In this document: piece by piece, positions 52,439 through 63,870 of the stretch
Numbering within the stretch: position 1 is the first letter of the stretch
How the letters are laid out: every line of letters starts with the position of its first letter
Assembly: GCA_039583875.1 (NCBI GenBank)
Contig: CM077158.1
Coordinates: 127,243,221-127,307,220, forward strand
Reading direction: 5' to 3'
Origin: Platanthera guangdongensis
Lineage: Eukaryota > Streptophyta > Magnoliopsida > Asparagales > Orchidaceae
DNA length: 64,000 nt
Program-made: the position numbers and the translations under genes
Notes under the pieces: model-generated
Databases searched by the model: none
What the model was told of the DNA's origin: nothing
Seen by the model: only the letters and a program-made list of their open reading frames with translations

Positions 52439-53570
52439 GGTACAGAGCTGATGATGGATAATATAACCATCAAGGATACTACTCCATTAGTCCAAGATGG
52501 ACTGGATATTCCAAAAGAAGTATAAGGCACACTTGAAGTGGATGAAGATCAGCAAGATTCAACCACTGAAGCTCAACATGCTGAAGGAAGATTGCCTCCA
52601 GCTGTCAGGAATCTAAGGGATTATCCAAGACACCAGATAATTGGTGATGCTAACCAAGGAGTGGTGACAAGGAGCAGAAGTATTAATACAAATTTGTATT
52701 CTAGTTTCCTGTCATAGGTCGAGCCCAAGAGGTTTGAAGTGGCCAACATAGATCAGTTCTGGATTGTAGCAATGCAAGAGGAATTGAACCCATTTAAGAG
52801 ATGTAAGTTCTGGAAGCTGGTTCCCTAACCATATGGACATAATTTCATTGGAACCAAGTGGAATTACAGGGATTAACTTGATGAAAATGGCATTATAATC
52901 AAGAACAAGGTTAGGCTGGTAGATAAGGGGTACAGACAAGAAGAAGGTATTGACTTTGATCAAACCTTTTGCCCCTGTAGCAAGATTGGAAGTCATCAGA
53001 ATTTTCCTTGCATATGCTACATATAAAGGTTTTAAAGTCTACCAGATGGATGTAAAATCAGCCTTCCTGAATGGTGACTTAAAGGAAGAAGTCTATGTTG
53101 AGCAGCCTTCGGGTTTTGTTGCTTCTAACTCTCCTGACTTTGTTTATAGACTTGGGAAAGCTCTATATGGGTTGAAGCAATCCACTAGAGCATGGTATGA
53201 GACATTGTCCAGCATCCACATTGAGAACAAATTCTCAAGGGGAAAATAGACACGACCCTATTCCTAAGGGAATCTAAGGGCAAGATCATCCTAGTCCAAA
53301 TTTATGTAGATGACATAATTTTTGGGTCTACTGAAGAAAACCTTTGCAGGAAGTTTGTCAAACTTATGCAAGAGAAGTTTGAGATGAGATGTATGGGTGA
53401 GCTTAAGTACTTCTTGGGCCTCCAAATAAGGCAAACTGAAGATGGATTGTCCATTTCACAGTCTAAGTGCACTTGGGAGTTGATTAAAAATTTTGGAATG
53501 GAAAATGCCTCCACCATGAAAACTCCCATGGGGTCAAGTATGTCTATAGACAAAGATGAGGCAGGGAAAC
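52439..53570 (+). pseudogene. S3 linker and reverse transcriptase
   Basis: After the TSD the frame resumes as GTELMMDNITI. RT follows in several frames: FIGTKWNYRD, then VRLVDKGYRQEEG, FAPVARLEVIRIFLAYATY, YQMDVKSAFLNGDLKEEVYVEQ, LYGLKQSTRAWYE, the catalytic QIYVDDIIFGS near 53297-53330, and GELKYFLGLQIRQTEDG. Stops near 52828, 52874 and 53247 and frameshifts near 52960 and 53250 break it. S4 cuts it at 53571. Confidence 0.85.
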
Positions 53571-55224
53571 TGTTGGATCCCTAGTTGGATTTGGGCTAGG
53601 TTCACTAATTAGGATGTGTTTGACCCACAATGTATAGCCAGGGTCATGTCCTTGAGTCCTAGAGTTTAGGCTAAGTCATTAGGTTCAACCTTGATGGACC
53701 AGCCAGTAGAAGACTTCAGGAGACTAAAGACTTAGAAGAAATCAAAGTTCATTATATAAGTTCGACGTTCGTCGAACTCAGCTCTACGATAGTTATGCTC
53801 TACTCGACGAACTTAGAAATCATTCTCTAAGTTGAGCTCGACGATATTCGAGCTCAGATCGACGAAGTCTTGTATTCAACTTCAATAGATTCTTTCCAGA
53901 TTAGTTTCGCTGAATTCAGCTCGACAAAGACAGATTCTGTGCTCGACAAACTTGGACCGCAGAATTGGCAAGATATTCGCAGAATGCAGTTAGCTGAGCG
54001 CAGGTCGATGAACATGATTTCTCAGCTCGACGAACTTGGATCTCCGGTCGATGAAATCTGTTCAGAGCTCGACGATTTCTGTCCAGCGCATCACTTAGAG
54101 TTTTTCCTTATTTTTCTATCCTTATTTTCTATATTATTTAGCAGTAATTTTCTGAGTAATTAATGCATATATTCCCCTGAATATAGCCGTTATTGGCAGC
54201 ATTAATTATGGTCAACATCAGGGTTAATTACTTGCTTAATTTATTAGGACAGTTGGGAAACTCATTAAAGACAATATTCTCCAAACGTATTTCATTCTCC
54301 AGGTAATCAGCAATCAATGTTGGGTATTCAAAATTCAAAGGAGAATTTGACAGAGAATATAAAAGAGATTTTTCTCTTTTAAGCAGATAACAACAAGAGA
54401 AGATTTATCAGAAACAAACACAAGATCATCTGCTTTGTCTCTGTGCAAAAAACATCCAGTTTTCTCCTTGTGCTTATTGAAGACTGATGAAGAATAACAA
54501 ACAAAGATCAAGAGTCTTCTTCAACTTCTCTCTAGGAATATTCAAGGACAACAATCATTCTATCAGTCAGAAGTTCCTGGACATCATTTCAAGACAAGGC
54601 AGAAGACCTACACCCTGAGCAAGGCTCTAAGTGATTTTGAAAGGAGCTCTTGACAATAGCAATCCAATAAGTCTTCTCTATTGATTAGAGAAAGAGAAGA
54701 CAACATCACCTCTCTCACCTCCTTTATAAAGGGTTTATTAACTCCCTTCAAAAGTTTATTATTGGTTTTTGGGCACCTGATCAAAAGCTCAAAGGGTTGT
54801 GAGATCTCCCTGGAAATAAATCTTGTGGTGGCAGTCACATGATCAAAAACTTGTTAGTGGATTCCTACCTGGGTGGTAGAAGAGTGGATATACCCAGTTT
54901 GGGGAACCACTATAAAATTCTTGTGTCGTCTGGTTGATAATTTTCTGTGTTGCTCTTGCTTTGCTGTGATAGCCTAGGTTGCAGTGATAGATTAGATTAG
55001 TTTACTGTGATAGTTTAGTTTAGTTTACATTTTTTGTTACTACTATAGTATCACCTATTTTTAATACACTGATATAAATCAAAATAGCCAGAAATTTTAA
55101 TTACTCTATTCACCCCCTGATGAGTTGCAAAAATATTAATCAGCCCCCCCCCCCCCCACCCCCTCTAGAGTAAATCAGATCTATCCCCTATTTGATTGGT
55201 TTCTGAGGCATACCATATCTTTCA
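53571..55224 (+). repeat. S4 5' LTR (1654 bp)
   Basis: It starts TGTTGGATCC and ends CTTTCA before the primer site. Palindromic motifs with GTCGA/TCGACGA parts lie at about 53760-54080. TATAAA lies at 54725-54730. A worn primer-site copy, ATTGGTTTCTGAGG (55195-55208), lies 30 bp before the genuine one. Confidence 0.9.
54725..54730 (+). promoter_or_regulatory. TATA box of S4 LTR
   Basis: TATAAAGGG lies in the same context as in S1 and S2. Confidence 0.65.
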
Positions 55225-55238
55225 ATTGGTATCAGAGG
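55225..55238 (+). other. S4 primer-binding site
   Basis: ATTGGTATCAGAGG directly follows CTTTCA. It fits initiator-Met tRNA. Confidence 0.9.
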
Positions 55239-55332
55239 AGTGTTCTTTTGGTTGTACAAGGTAATACTTGAACCAAAAGATCCTTGATAGATATGATTTC
55301 TATTTCCTTAGTTTTTTAGTTTAGTTCACAAC

Positions 55333-57437
55333 ATGGCACAGAACAAGGATTATGCAAGCACCAGACCTCCAGATTGCAACTTTAATAACTTTGCCATATG
55401 GAAGGTAAGAATCAGGCTTTATATGAATTCTATTGATGAAGACATTAATAATTCTATTCTGACAGGTTCCCCTCAACCTACAGCTGCTACCATATCTTCA
55501 AGTACACATGTTGTTCCACCACCAGAGTGGATAGATGCTCAAAAGAAGGCCAAAATAGTAGATGCAAAGGCCATGAAAATCCTAGCACAGACTATGTGAG
55601 ATGACATATTTCAAAAAGTGGCTTAGTGCACATTTGCCAAGGCCATCTGGGACTCTCTCAACCAGATGGTTGCTGGATCAGCAGATGAGAGAAAGGACAG
55701 GAGATCAACCCTTATCTCCCAATATGAAAACTTTAAGAAGGATGAATCAAAGTCTGTTAGTGATATGTATAACAGATTAAGCTCAATCATCAATGATCTA
55801 AAGACTCTAGATAAGGATATCACTCTCTCTGAAGTGAATGACAAGATCCTCATGTGCTTCCCAAGCTCACGGGATTCCAGAATATGGCCAATCAAGGAGG
55901 CCAGAAGTCTAAATGAAATTTCCACTGAATCTCTTCTTGGAAAGCACAGGTCATATGAGCAGCTAATAAAGTCAAGAGAAGTTGCAAAATAGAAGACTCC
56001 TCCTCCAGCAAGAAAGGAACAGAACATAGCCTTCAAAGCTTCAGAGGAATCAGAATCTCCAGAAAGCAAGTGAAGAACTTTGAGTGTGTTAGCCAAGATA
56101 TTCTACAAAATGGCAAAGAAGGACTTCGGAAGAAAGTCATCTAGGCAAGATGATAAACCCAGGTATGACAAGATATCCACTAAAGAGATTGTTTGTTTTT
56201 AGTACAGAAAACTAGGACACTTCATATCAGAGTGTCCAGAAAATCAAAAGAAGGAAAGAAGAGAGAAAGACTCCAGAAAACAACACTACAACAAGCCATC
56301 CTCCTACAAGCACAAAAGAAAGGATAAAGGCTTTGCGGCTGAGATGTGGAGTGACACTGAAGAAGAATCCTCATCTTCCAGCTCCAGTGAAGATGAATGA
56401 GAATCAATGGCAAGGGAAGTGTGCCTTATAGCTATTAATGCCTCCTGCAGTCCATCAGAAGTTGAACATTCTGATAATGAAGAATCATCAGAATCTGAGG
56501 CAGATCAGGTATTGTCTTCTTTTAATTATAGTTCAGAAATTTTAAAACTGAATTTAAATCATTATGTATAGATTTAATTAATTCTGAAAAATAAATTAAA
56601 GCTCTTAGAGAAAAATTGTTTGATCTTGAAAACTTGACTTCTGAAAACATTAAACTAAAAGATGAATTAACTCTAGCAAATGAACAAATCATCTCACTAA
56701 AATCTTAATTAGCTGAGGCAAGGCAACTTAAAGAATCCCTAAATGGGAGAAGTATCAAGTTGATGGACATCACACACACAGTAAATGCCAGGATAAATGG
56801 CAACCAGGGCTTAGGTGCTTCATCAAGCCAACCTTCACAAATCCAGAAAAATATATTGTCAACTCCTATAAAATTTGTTTCTGCAAAGGGTAAAGATAAG
56901 ATAGATAACAATAATAATTTTAAACAAACTGAGTTAAAACAAAAGAATAAGAAAAAGAAAAATCCTAACTATAACAATGTTCAACAGATTTCGTCGAACT
57001 CCGATCGACGAAATGTGTATAGTTCGTCGAACTCAGGTCGACGAACTCCAAACACAAATTTTCATTATAATTATTCGTTGAACTACGATCGACGAAACTA
57101 GTATGGTTCATCGAGCCGAGATTGACGATATTGGGGCCTAGAAAATGAATACTTTCATTCTCTGAGTGGAGTTCGACGAACTCATCCCCATTCATCGAAA
57201 TCAGATCGATGAACTCACTTGAATTCGTCGAACCCATTTGAAGTTAACAGAAACTTTAATTTTGCTAAAACTCATAATGAACCAAGATCTTCTTTTAATC
57301 AATTTAATCATTGTATTATTCCACCAAGAAGATATCATCCTTTAGGTTATAAATGTCAACCAAAATATTCTTATATTTCCAGCTTTAATTATGTGATGAA
57401 AGACGGACCCAAGGTAACCCGGGTCAAGTATAGCTAA
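55333..57437 (+). pseudogene. gag: S4 gag with stops and frameshifts
   Basis: ATG 55333 starts MAQNKDYASTRPPDCNF. Capsid text continues to about 55990 (MVAGSADERKDRRSTL, MYNRLSSIINDLKTLDKD), with TGA at 55597 and TAG at 55624. The zinc knuckle near 56190-56235 (GHFISEC) has lost its second Cys. An acidic Ser-rich tail and a coiled-coil-like stretch (ALREKLFDLENL, near 56600-56750) follow. The last part, in another frame (56760-57437), is Lys/Asn-rich, runs through the palindromic motifs and ends DGPKVTRVKYS before TAA 57435-57437. Confidence 0.8.
56985..57240 (+). repeat. Palindromic motif array inside S4 gag
   Basis: Four to six copies of TCGTCGA-N7-TCGACGA type, for example around 56991-57015 and 57020-57045, lie within the gag reading frame. 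Each copy would be translated as SSNSDRR or SSNSGRR. Worn copies reach 57235. Confidence 0.8.
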
Positions 57438-57452
57438 TCTATTTTATTGTAG

Positions 57453-58072
57453 GTGAAATACAATCCCACCATAGAGCAACAATGGTATTTGGATAATGGC
57501 TGTTCAAAACACATGACTGGAAACAAGGACAACCTAATCAACCTAAAGTGATATTTGGTGATTCCAATTGTGGCCAGACTGAAGGATATGAAAAGGTCAA
57601 GATTGGAGCAGTCACATTCAGGAATGTTGCATATGTAAATGGACTGAAGCATAACCTCATCTCCATAAGTCAGTTATGTGATGAAAGGTTTCAGATATCC
57701 TTTAACAAAACTTCCTGCATTATTACTTCAGTAGATAACCATGTAGTATTGACTGTCACTAGTGTAGGAAACATTTACATAGTTAACTTTAAGTCTGCAA
57801 AATATGAAATATGTCTATTTAATCAAACCAGCAATAATAATGACCTTTGGCATAGGAGATTAGGACATGTTAACTTGAAAAATATTTCTAAACTCTCTAG
57901 GGACAACCTTGTTAGAGGATTGTCTTCTTGCCCCTACAAGAAGGAAAGCCTTTGCAAGGCTTGTCAGTTAGGAAAGAAAATTAAAAATAGTTTCAAATCT
58001 CTAAATAAAAGTGAATCACCTAGAATATTATACTTGCTACATATGGATCTTTTTTGCCCTATTGCTATATAA
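57453..58072 (+). pseudogene. S4 protease and pre-integrase zinc region
   Basis: The protease site YLDNGCSKHMTG lies near 57486-57521, with the Asp codon at 57492-57494. After a frameshift near 57540 the frame from 57548 continues the protease (VKIGAVTFRNVAYVNGLKHNLISISQL). The integrase zinc region follows (LWHRRLGHVNL and CKACQLGKK, the HHCC pattern), then LHMDLFCPIAI. A TAA at 58070-58072 interrupts just before the integrase core. Confidence 0.85.
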
Positions 58073-59041
58073 AGCCTAGGAGGGAAATCTTATATTTTAG
58101 TGATTGTAGATGACTTCTCAAGATTCACTTGGGTATTGTTTCTGAGATCTAAGTCAGATAACTTCAAGGTTCTTACAGATTTTCTCAAAAACATACAGAT
58201 TGAGTACTCTACTCCAGTTGCATTGATCAGAAGTGATCATGGTACTGAGTTTGAGTCTCTTCTTATGCAAGAGTTCTGTGAGAAGGAAGGTATAAGACAC
58301 TTCTTCTTAGCTCCTAGAACACCTCAACAAAATGGGATCTCTGAAAGGAAAAATAGAACCCTAATTGAATCTATAAGCGCATTACTTGCAGATGATTATT
58401 TGCCCCTATCCTTTTGGGCAAAGGCTGTAAGCACAGCAAACTATGTACTGAACAAAAGTTTGATACACAAGCTTAAGAATAAGACTCCTTATGAGCTACT
58501 TAAAGGGAAGAAACATAAAGTAGATTATTTCAAAATTTTTGGTTGCATATATTTTATTCATAATAATAATAAGAAACACATTAGAAAGTTTGAAGCCAAG
58601 GCTAAAATAGGAATTTTTCTTGGATATTCCCAAGTAAGCAAGGTTTATAGGGTTTATAATAAATCAACCATGAAAATAGAGAAATCTATTCATATTTTAT
58701 TTGATGAGACTAACATGTTTTATAAGGAGAAAGAAATTTCTACCAATAACACTCTACAGGTACCTCACTTGTGTGAGAAATTGGATGAATTAACCCTCAC
58801 CAATGAGGCTGTTAGCCATCCTTCTCCACAAATTGCTGAAGAAAGTGAAAAAGAAAGTCTGGAAGTGGCTGAACTTCCTCTAACAGCTACTATAATTCCA
58901 CAAGTTCAATTAATTCCCGAAGCTGTTGCTCAACCAACTCCTCCCCCTGAATTTGTCACACTTAGAGATCACCCTGTATCTCAGGTGATTGGAGACATTT
59001 CAGTTGGTGTGCAGACAAGGCATCAACTCCACCAAACATGA
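58073..59041 (+). CDS. S4 integrase core and C-terminal linker
   Basis: In the same frame as the zinc region and open for over 310 codons. Counting from Met at 58100, catalytic residues are Asp4 or Asp5 in IVDDFSRF, Asp46 in RSDHGTEF and Glu82 in NGISERKN, which gives the D-D-35-E spacing. The copia C-terminal region follows (TPYELLKGKKHKVDYF, FLGYSQVSKVYRVYN, HILFDETN). Then comes a Pro/Glu-rich linker to RT. The integrase would insert element DNA. The upstream TAA separates it from its zinc domain. Confidence 0.88.
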   Translation, partial: SLGGKSYILVIVDDFSRFTWVLFLRSKSDNFKVLTDFLKNIQIEYSTPVALIRSDHGTEFESLLMQEFCEKEGIRHFFLAPRTPQQNGISERKNRTLIESISALLADDYLPLSFWAKAVSTANYVLNKSLIHKLKNKTPYELLKGKKHKVDYFKIFGCIYFIHNNNKKHIRKFEAKAKIGIFLGYSQVSKVYRVYNKSTMKIEKSIHILFDETNMFYKEKEISTNNTLQVPHLCEKLDELTLTNEAVSHPSPQIAEESEKESLEVAELPLTATIIPQVQLIPEAVAQPTPPPEFVTLRDHPVSQVIGDISVGVQTRHQLHQT

Positions 59042-60065
59042 TGCATGCTGGCTTCATATCTCAAATTGAGCCCTAATCCATCAAAGATGCAGAGCAAGAT
59101 ACAGACTGGATTTTTGCAATGCAAGAGGAGCTATACCAATTTGAGAGATGCAGAGTTTGGGATTTAGTTCCAAGATCCAAAGTCTATCCAGTCATTGGAA
59201 CTAAATGGGTATTCAGAAATAAGCTTGATGCTCATGGTCTTATCATAAGGAACAAGGCCAGGCTAGTTGCTCAAGTATACAGACAAGAGGATGGTACAGA
59301 CTATGATCAAACATTTGCACCTGTTGTAACGCTGGAAGCAATCAGAATTTTCCTTGCATATGCTGCATACAAAAAGTTAACTGTATATCATATGGATGTC
59401 AAAAGTGCATTCCTTAATGGTGAACTTAAAAAAGAAGTCTATGTAGAACAACCACTAGGTTTTATCTCTCCTACTCATCCCTCTTATTTTTTTAAATTAC
59501 ATAAGGGTCTCTATGGTCTAAAGCAAGCACTAAGAGTTTGGTATGAAACCTTAGCTAGATTTCTATTAGAGCATAAATTTCTAGAGGCATAGTAGATATG
59601 ACTTTATTTATTAAGCATCGTTATGATAAAATATTATTAGTACAAATATATGTAGATGATATTATATTTGGTTCTACAGATTCCAAACTATGCAAATGGT
59701 TTTCCAACCTTATGCATTCAAAGTTTGAAATGAGTAGAATGGGTGAAATCTCCTACTTCCTTGGTCTCCAAGTGAAGCAGACACCTAATGTCATCTTCTT
59801 ATCCCAATCTAAATATGCTAAGGAGCTAATTAAAAGGTTTGGGATGGCTGATGCTTCAGCAAAGAAAACACCTATAGCTATTAATGCTATAATTGATTTT
59901 GATGAATATGGGAAACATGTAGATCATAAATTATATAGGGCCATTGTTGGATCACTATTATATCTTACAATAAGTAGACCAGATATTATGTTTTCTACAT
60001 GTCTTTGTGCTAGGTTCCAACTGAACTCTAAAGAATCTCACCTTATTTTTCTTAAAGGATTTTAA
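59042..60065 (+). pseudogene. S4 reverse transcriptase
   Basis: RT begins near 59113 (MQEELYQFERCRVWDLV). GTKWVFRNKLDAHG, ARLVAQVYRQEDG, YDQTFAPVVTLEAIRIFLAY, YHMDVKSAFLNGELKKEVYV and LYGLKQALRVWYE follow. A stop and frameshift lie at 59590-59598. The next frame has the catalytic QIYVDDIIFGS (near 59641-59675) and GEISYFLGLQVKQTP, TISRPDIMFSTCL. A second frameshift lies near 60055. All core motifs are visible, but the protein is in pieces. Confidence 0.9.
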
Positions 60066-60605
60066 GATATATAAAAAGTTGCCCTAATTTAGGACTCTGG
60101 TATCCAACTGAGTCAGAATTTGAGTTAACAGTATACTCTGATGCTGACTTTGCTGGATGTAGAGTAGACAAAAAGAGCACACAAGGGACATATCAATTCC
60201 TTGGTGATAGGCTAGTGTCATGGTTTTGCAAGAAACAAACATTTGTGTGTAGTTCAACAGCAGAAGATGAGTATATTGCAGCTAGCAGTTGTTGTTCACA
60301 GATGCCGTGGATTCAAAACCAACTCCTATATTATGGTGTCAACTTAAATAATTCAACTCTAATTTGTGATAATATAAGTGCAATTTCTATTGCACATAAT
60401 CCAGTGCATCATAGTAGGGCAAAACATATAGATGTAAGGCATCATTTCATTACGGAGTGTGTACACAAAAAGAAAATTAATCTCACATTTGTCTCTACTG
60501 ATTTGCAAAAGGCAGATATCTTCACCAAATCCTTGGATGAGAAGAAACATCTGTTTTTTATGAATCAGCTAGGTATGTTCAATGGTGATGCATTAATTTA
60601 TTTTT
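60066..60605 (+). pseudogene. S4 RNase H
   Basis: In the frame containing 60215 the text before it reads YSDADFAGCRVDKKSTQGT, then STAEDEYIAASSC, CDNISAISIAHNP, SRAKHIDVRHHF and DIFTKSLDEKKHLFF. It matches the S1 fragment at 1-360. A frameshift near 60055 separates it from RT. No stop is seen within the domain. Confidence 0.88.
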
Positions 60606-60992
60606 CTGTCTGTGATCGAAGAATTTGCCACAGTTCGTTGAACGGAGCTCGACAAACTGAGGAAAGTTCTTGAGAAATTTGTCGACCTGAGATCGACGAA
60701 CTCACTGTGTGTGAAGTTCTATTCGTCGAATGGAGAATCGACGATATTGCTTCAGAAAATGTTTCGTCGACCTGAGATCGACGAATTATTTTCGCTTCTT
60801 CTGACTCAGATCGATGAATTCTTTTGTCAATAAAATATTTCGTCGAACGCAGATCGAAGAATTTTTTTTTCTTCGGACGGAGTCTGCCGCTTCATATTCT
60901 GAAAACCATATATCTAGGTTTTCTTCGAGCTCCGTACCACGCTTTCTGTTCCCTTTGCACTTGATATCTCTATTTTCCTTTGCAAGCGAACA
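60606..60992 (+). repeat. Palindromic motif array between S4 pol and env-like ORF
   Basis: About five worn copies of the TCGTCGA/TCGACGA motif lie at 60630-60870, in the same place as in S1 (450-735). The rest is a short leader to the env-like ATG at 60993. Confidence 0.8.
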
Positions 60993-63870
60993 ATGGCGAT
61001 TCCAGCAAGCTCTTTGGCGACGATGAAGTTCGATATGGGTTTTAACCTCGATTTCTATTCATTCCAACATTCAGATCAGATCATTTTTTATATACTGAAA
61101 CTATTTGAGGACTAGAATCTGAAGAACTTCATGACCAATAGAATCAAGATAGTGGTTACAGAGATTAGAGAATGGGTGTTCACTTCCACCACTCCAGATG
61201 CAGATACAATGACCAGGACTATATCTGGTAATCAGATTTCTTTAACCCCCACCGTCTTATCTGAGATTTTTGATTTGATGAATGGAAATGAAGATATAGA
61301 GATGGATGACACTGAATATGAGAACATGCTGATAAAAATGGGTCATACTGGAGAAAACCCAATCAAACTACTTAAGAAAAATTTATCTTCTAATTATAAA
61401 TTTTTGGCTGATGTTGTCGGGAAGGTTCTGTTGGGCAAGCACACAGCCCATGACTACATCACTAGGCACCAGTTTCTAGTGATGAGTGCTCTGGTTGAGA
61501 AGAAAGCAGTTAATTGGGCAAAACTGCTGTTTCATTTGATTAAGAAGAAGAATAATAAGAAGGAAGTATGTTTTGGAAGAGTACTGGGCATATTCCTCCA
61601 GGAAAAGACATCTGAATCACTGGTCCCCCAGACCATATTCATCAATGCTTCTAAAAGGCTGACATGTGCCTTATTTGGCAGGTGGGAGAGGACCATTTCT
61701 ATGCCATCCATGGCTTCCTCCTCTTCCACACCTTTTGAGGGCACAAGGGCTGTACCAGCCACTCCCCATACTATTGTTGAAGAAGTTTCCATTCCTCATC
61801 CTCCTTCAACAACACCTCTTCCTACAACAACTCCTCCATCTTCTCAGTCATCACCTCCTCCTCAATAACCACATGCCTCACCAATACATCCACCAACACC
61901 AGTTCCATCTCCAAAACACATCACACCACCTCCATCTCCACTACCACCTCATCTAAATGACATACATCCTGAAACATTCATGTCATCCCCCACTTTTAAT
62001 CTGCTCACCTCCTTACCATCTAGACGTACTTCACCTATACATGACAATTCCACTCCAATACCATCTCCTGCTACATCACCTTCACAGGATGACATCATAC
62101 CAGATGGACCTCCATCTGATGTTATTCCTTCCCCTCATCCATCTGTATCTACTCAAACTACACCAGAGTTTATGGTTATGGATTTTCCCTCCCATTCCAC
62201 CATCCTGAAGAACATCACTCCAGTGATCAGACAACTTATAGCAGAGGCAATCACACCTCTTGTTGTCCCCATTTCTTCTCTTACTGCTCTCCTTGCTTCT
62301 TCCTCTGTCCCTTCTTCTTCTCGGGGCCTGTTCCAGTATCCACTAAAATCAGGCAGGGGGAGATGCTTAATGAAGAAGCAGTTCCAGCTCCAACAGTAGC
62401 AGTAGTAGCTGAAATTTTGCAGATAGTTGAGCCTGCAGATGCAGAGACAAATGTATATATGCTTACAGAGGCTGAGACAGTGGCAGTTGATATGTTGTGT
62501 ACAGTTGAACAAGTAAACTTTCCAGAATTTTTAACTATTGGTGATTGTAATATCAAATCACACAGTGGATTTATTTCTGTTATTAAATTCTTTTGATTTA
62601 GTTCATCTGGATCATCTTCCAGAAGTCTGCTCAAAGCCTTTTATGGCTATAGTTCCCTATTCTTCTCCAATAAGTCCTGCAATTGCTAAACAACTCAAGG
62701 CCAGTTTTGTAGTTCCAGTATTCACAAAAGAACATATGATTGAGAATGTTCTTGAACCAGTTTCAGCCCCCAAGGCTATTTCGCCTCAAAAAGCTATCTC
62801 CCCTCCTACATATAAGATGGATGATAGTCCCCTACCACATCTATATGAAATTATTATGGCTGATATAGCAGAAGAAAGTTTAACTACTCTTGAAAATTTT
62901 GCTGAACCTGAAGTTGCAGAATCTCAAGTACAGCGTCAGGCTGAGAAGCAAATCTCCAAAGATATTCTGAAGGCACTTGATGACTTGTCTGACAATCCTC
63001 AAGGATCATCTGATGATGAAGTCGATGATGATGATTCTGATGAATCTGATAGCTCTAAGGCTAAGAAGAAAGCTGTTAAGAAAAGGAAAGATGTTCCTTA
63101 AGCTGCCCCAAGCTAAATCTCACCCATGATGCCTACTACATACTGCAGAATATCACTCCTTACCCAGGGATGCCCTCAGGGATGTGGCTATCCAAGAATG
63201 AGCAAAAAGCCAGGAAGATGAGCAGAAGGTACTCTCCTCCTCCTCCTTATCAAAGGAACTGGCGAGGTCCTCCTCCTCCTCCTCCGGCTGCTGGTGGTTC
63301 AGGAAGCATTTCTCAAAGATCTACATCCTATACTCAAACTTATCAAAGACAGCATGATAGATCTTCTAGATCTCAATTTCATGGAAGCAGTCAGCACAAA
63401 CATTCAAGCAGCAGCAGACAATAATATCAGCAATAGAAAGTATCTGTAACTGATAAATTTGAGAAAGACAACAGTCAAAAAGGCCAGAATCACCACCAAT
63501 TCCATTTGTAGATCCTGAATAAGAAACCATTGCAAGAATGGCCAGATTTCAAGAACTTGTTGGACTCTCCCTCATTAACAAAGCTAAAGCTGAAGGTAGA
63601 GATACATCACAATACACTACAATGTCAACCTATAGGAAAGAATAACTTAAAAGATATGACAAGGCTAATAAAGTTTTCAATGTAGATGATTACATGAATT
63701 TGCATCGAGAGGCTGTAGTACCTAGGGCTACCTCTGTCAATATCATTAGAGCTAATGATATGATAATGTCTCGAAGAGAAGCAGCCAATCCCAACAGATA
63801 AATTAAATTCTCACAGCCCTCTGGGCAAACTGACAAAGATGATAAAGGAAAGGCAAAGAAGAACAAGTGA
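60993..63870 (+). pseudogene. S4 env-like ORF, several stops and frameshifts
   Basis: ATG 60993 starts MAIPASSLATMKFDMGF. TAG at 61113-61115 stands where S1 has CAG. The conserved N-terminal region follows (ISGNQISLTPTVLSEIFDL, FLADVVGKVLLGKHTAHD, INASKRLTCALFGRW). A Pro/Ser/Thr-rich region, with TAA at 61866-61868, runs to about 62340. After a frameshift near 62350 come acidic and basic stretches (DDDDSDESD, KKKAVKKRK near 63030-63090), a Pro/Gly/Ser/Arg-rich part (63170-63424) and a C-terminal block (NLHREAVVPRA) shared with S1, to TGA at 63868-63870. No signal peptide or transmembrane helix is seen. Confidence 0.78.
62351..62364 (+). other. Internal polypurine tract-like site in S4 env-like ORF
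   Basis: AGGCAGGGGGAGAT is identical to 2304-2317 in S1, despite divergence around it. Confidence 0.6.

Larger units (their letters stand above)
29390..53570 (+). mobile_element. S3: old decayed Sirevirus-type copia element (host of C1, G3, S4, and S1)
   Basis: S3 has a partial 5' LTR (29390-31536), a degenerate primer site, gag, protease, pre-integrase, integrase and RT, all with stops and frameshifts. C1 interrupts it after 34779, G3 after 44801, and S4 after 53570, where RT is cut. Across C1 the frame rejoins as SIST|KDSV, and across G3 as RPIGT|ELMMD. Its left LTR end is missing because S1 lies there. The 3' half would lie beyond S4, outside the window. Confidence 0.85.

Noticed and set aside
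52439..52530. A host gene after G3
   Set aside because: The text is the S3 integrase-RT linker, in frame with 44796 once G3 is removed.
55225..55238. TGGTATCAGAG strings as tRNA genes
   Set aside because: They are only primer-binding sites next to LTRs. No cloverleaf sequence surrounds them.
57412..57452. A 40-nt GT-AG intron at the S4 gag end using the nearest GT
   Set aside because: It is shorter than plant introns usually are. I kept only the weaker observation of a conserved acceptor-like signal.
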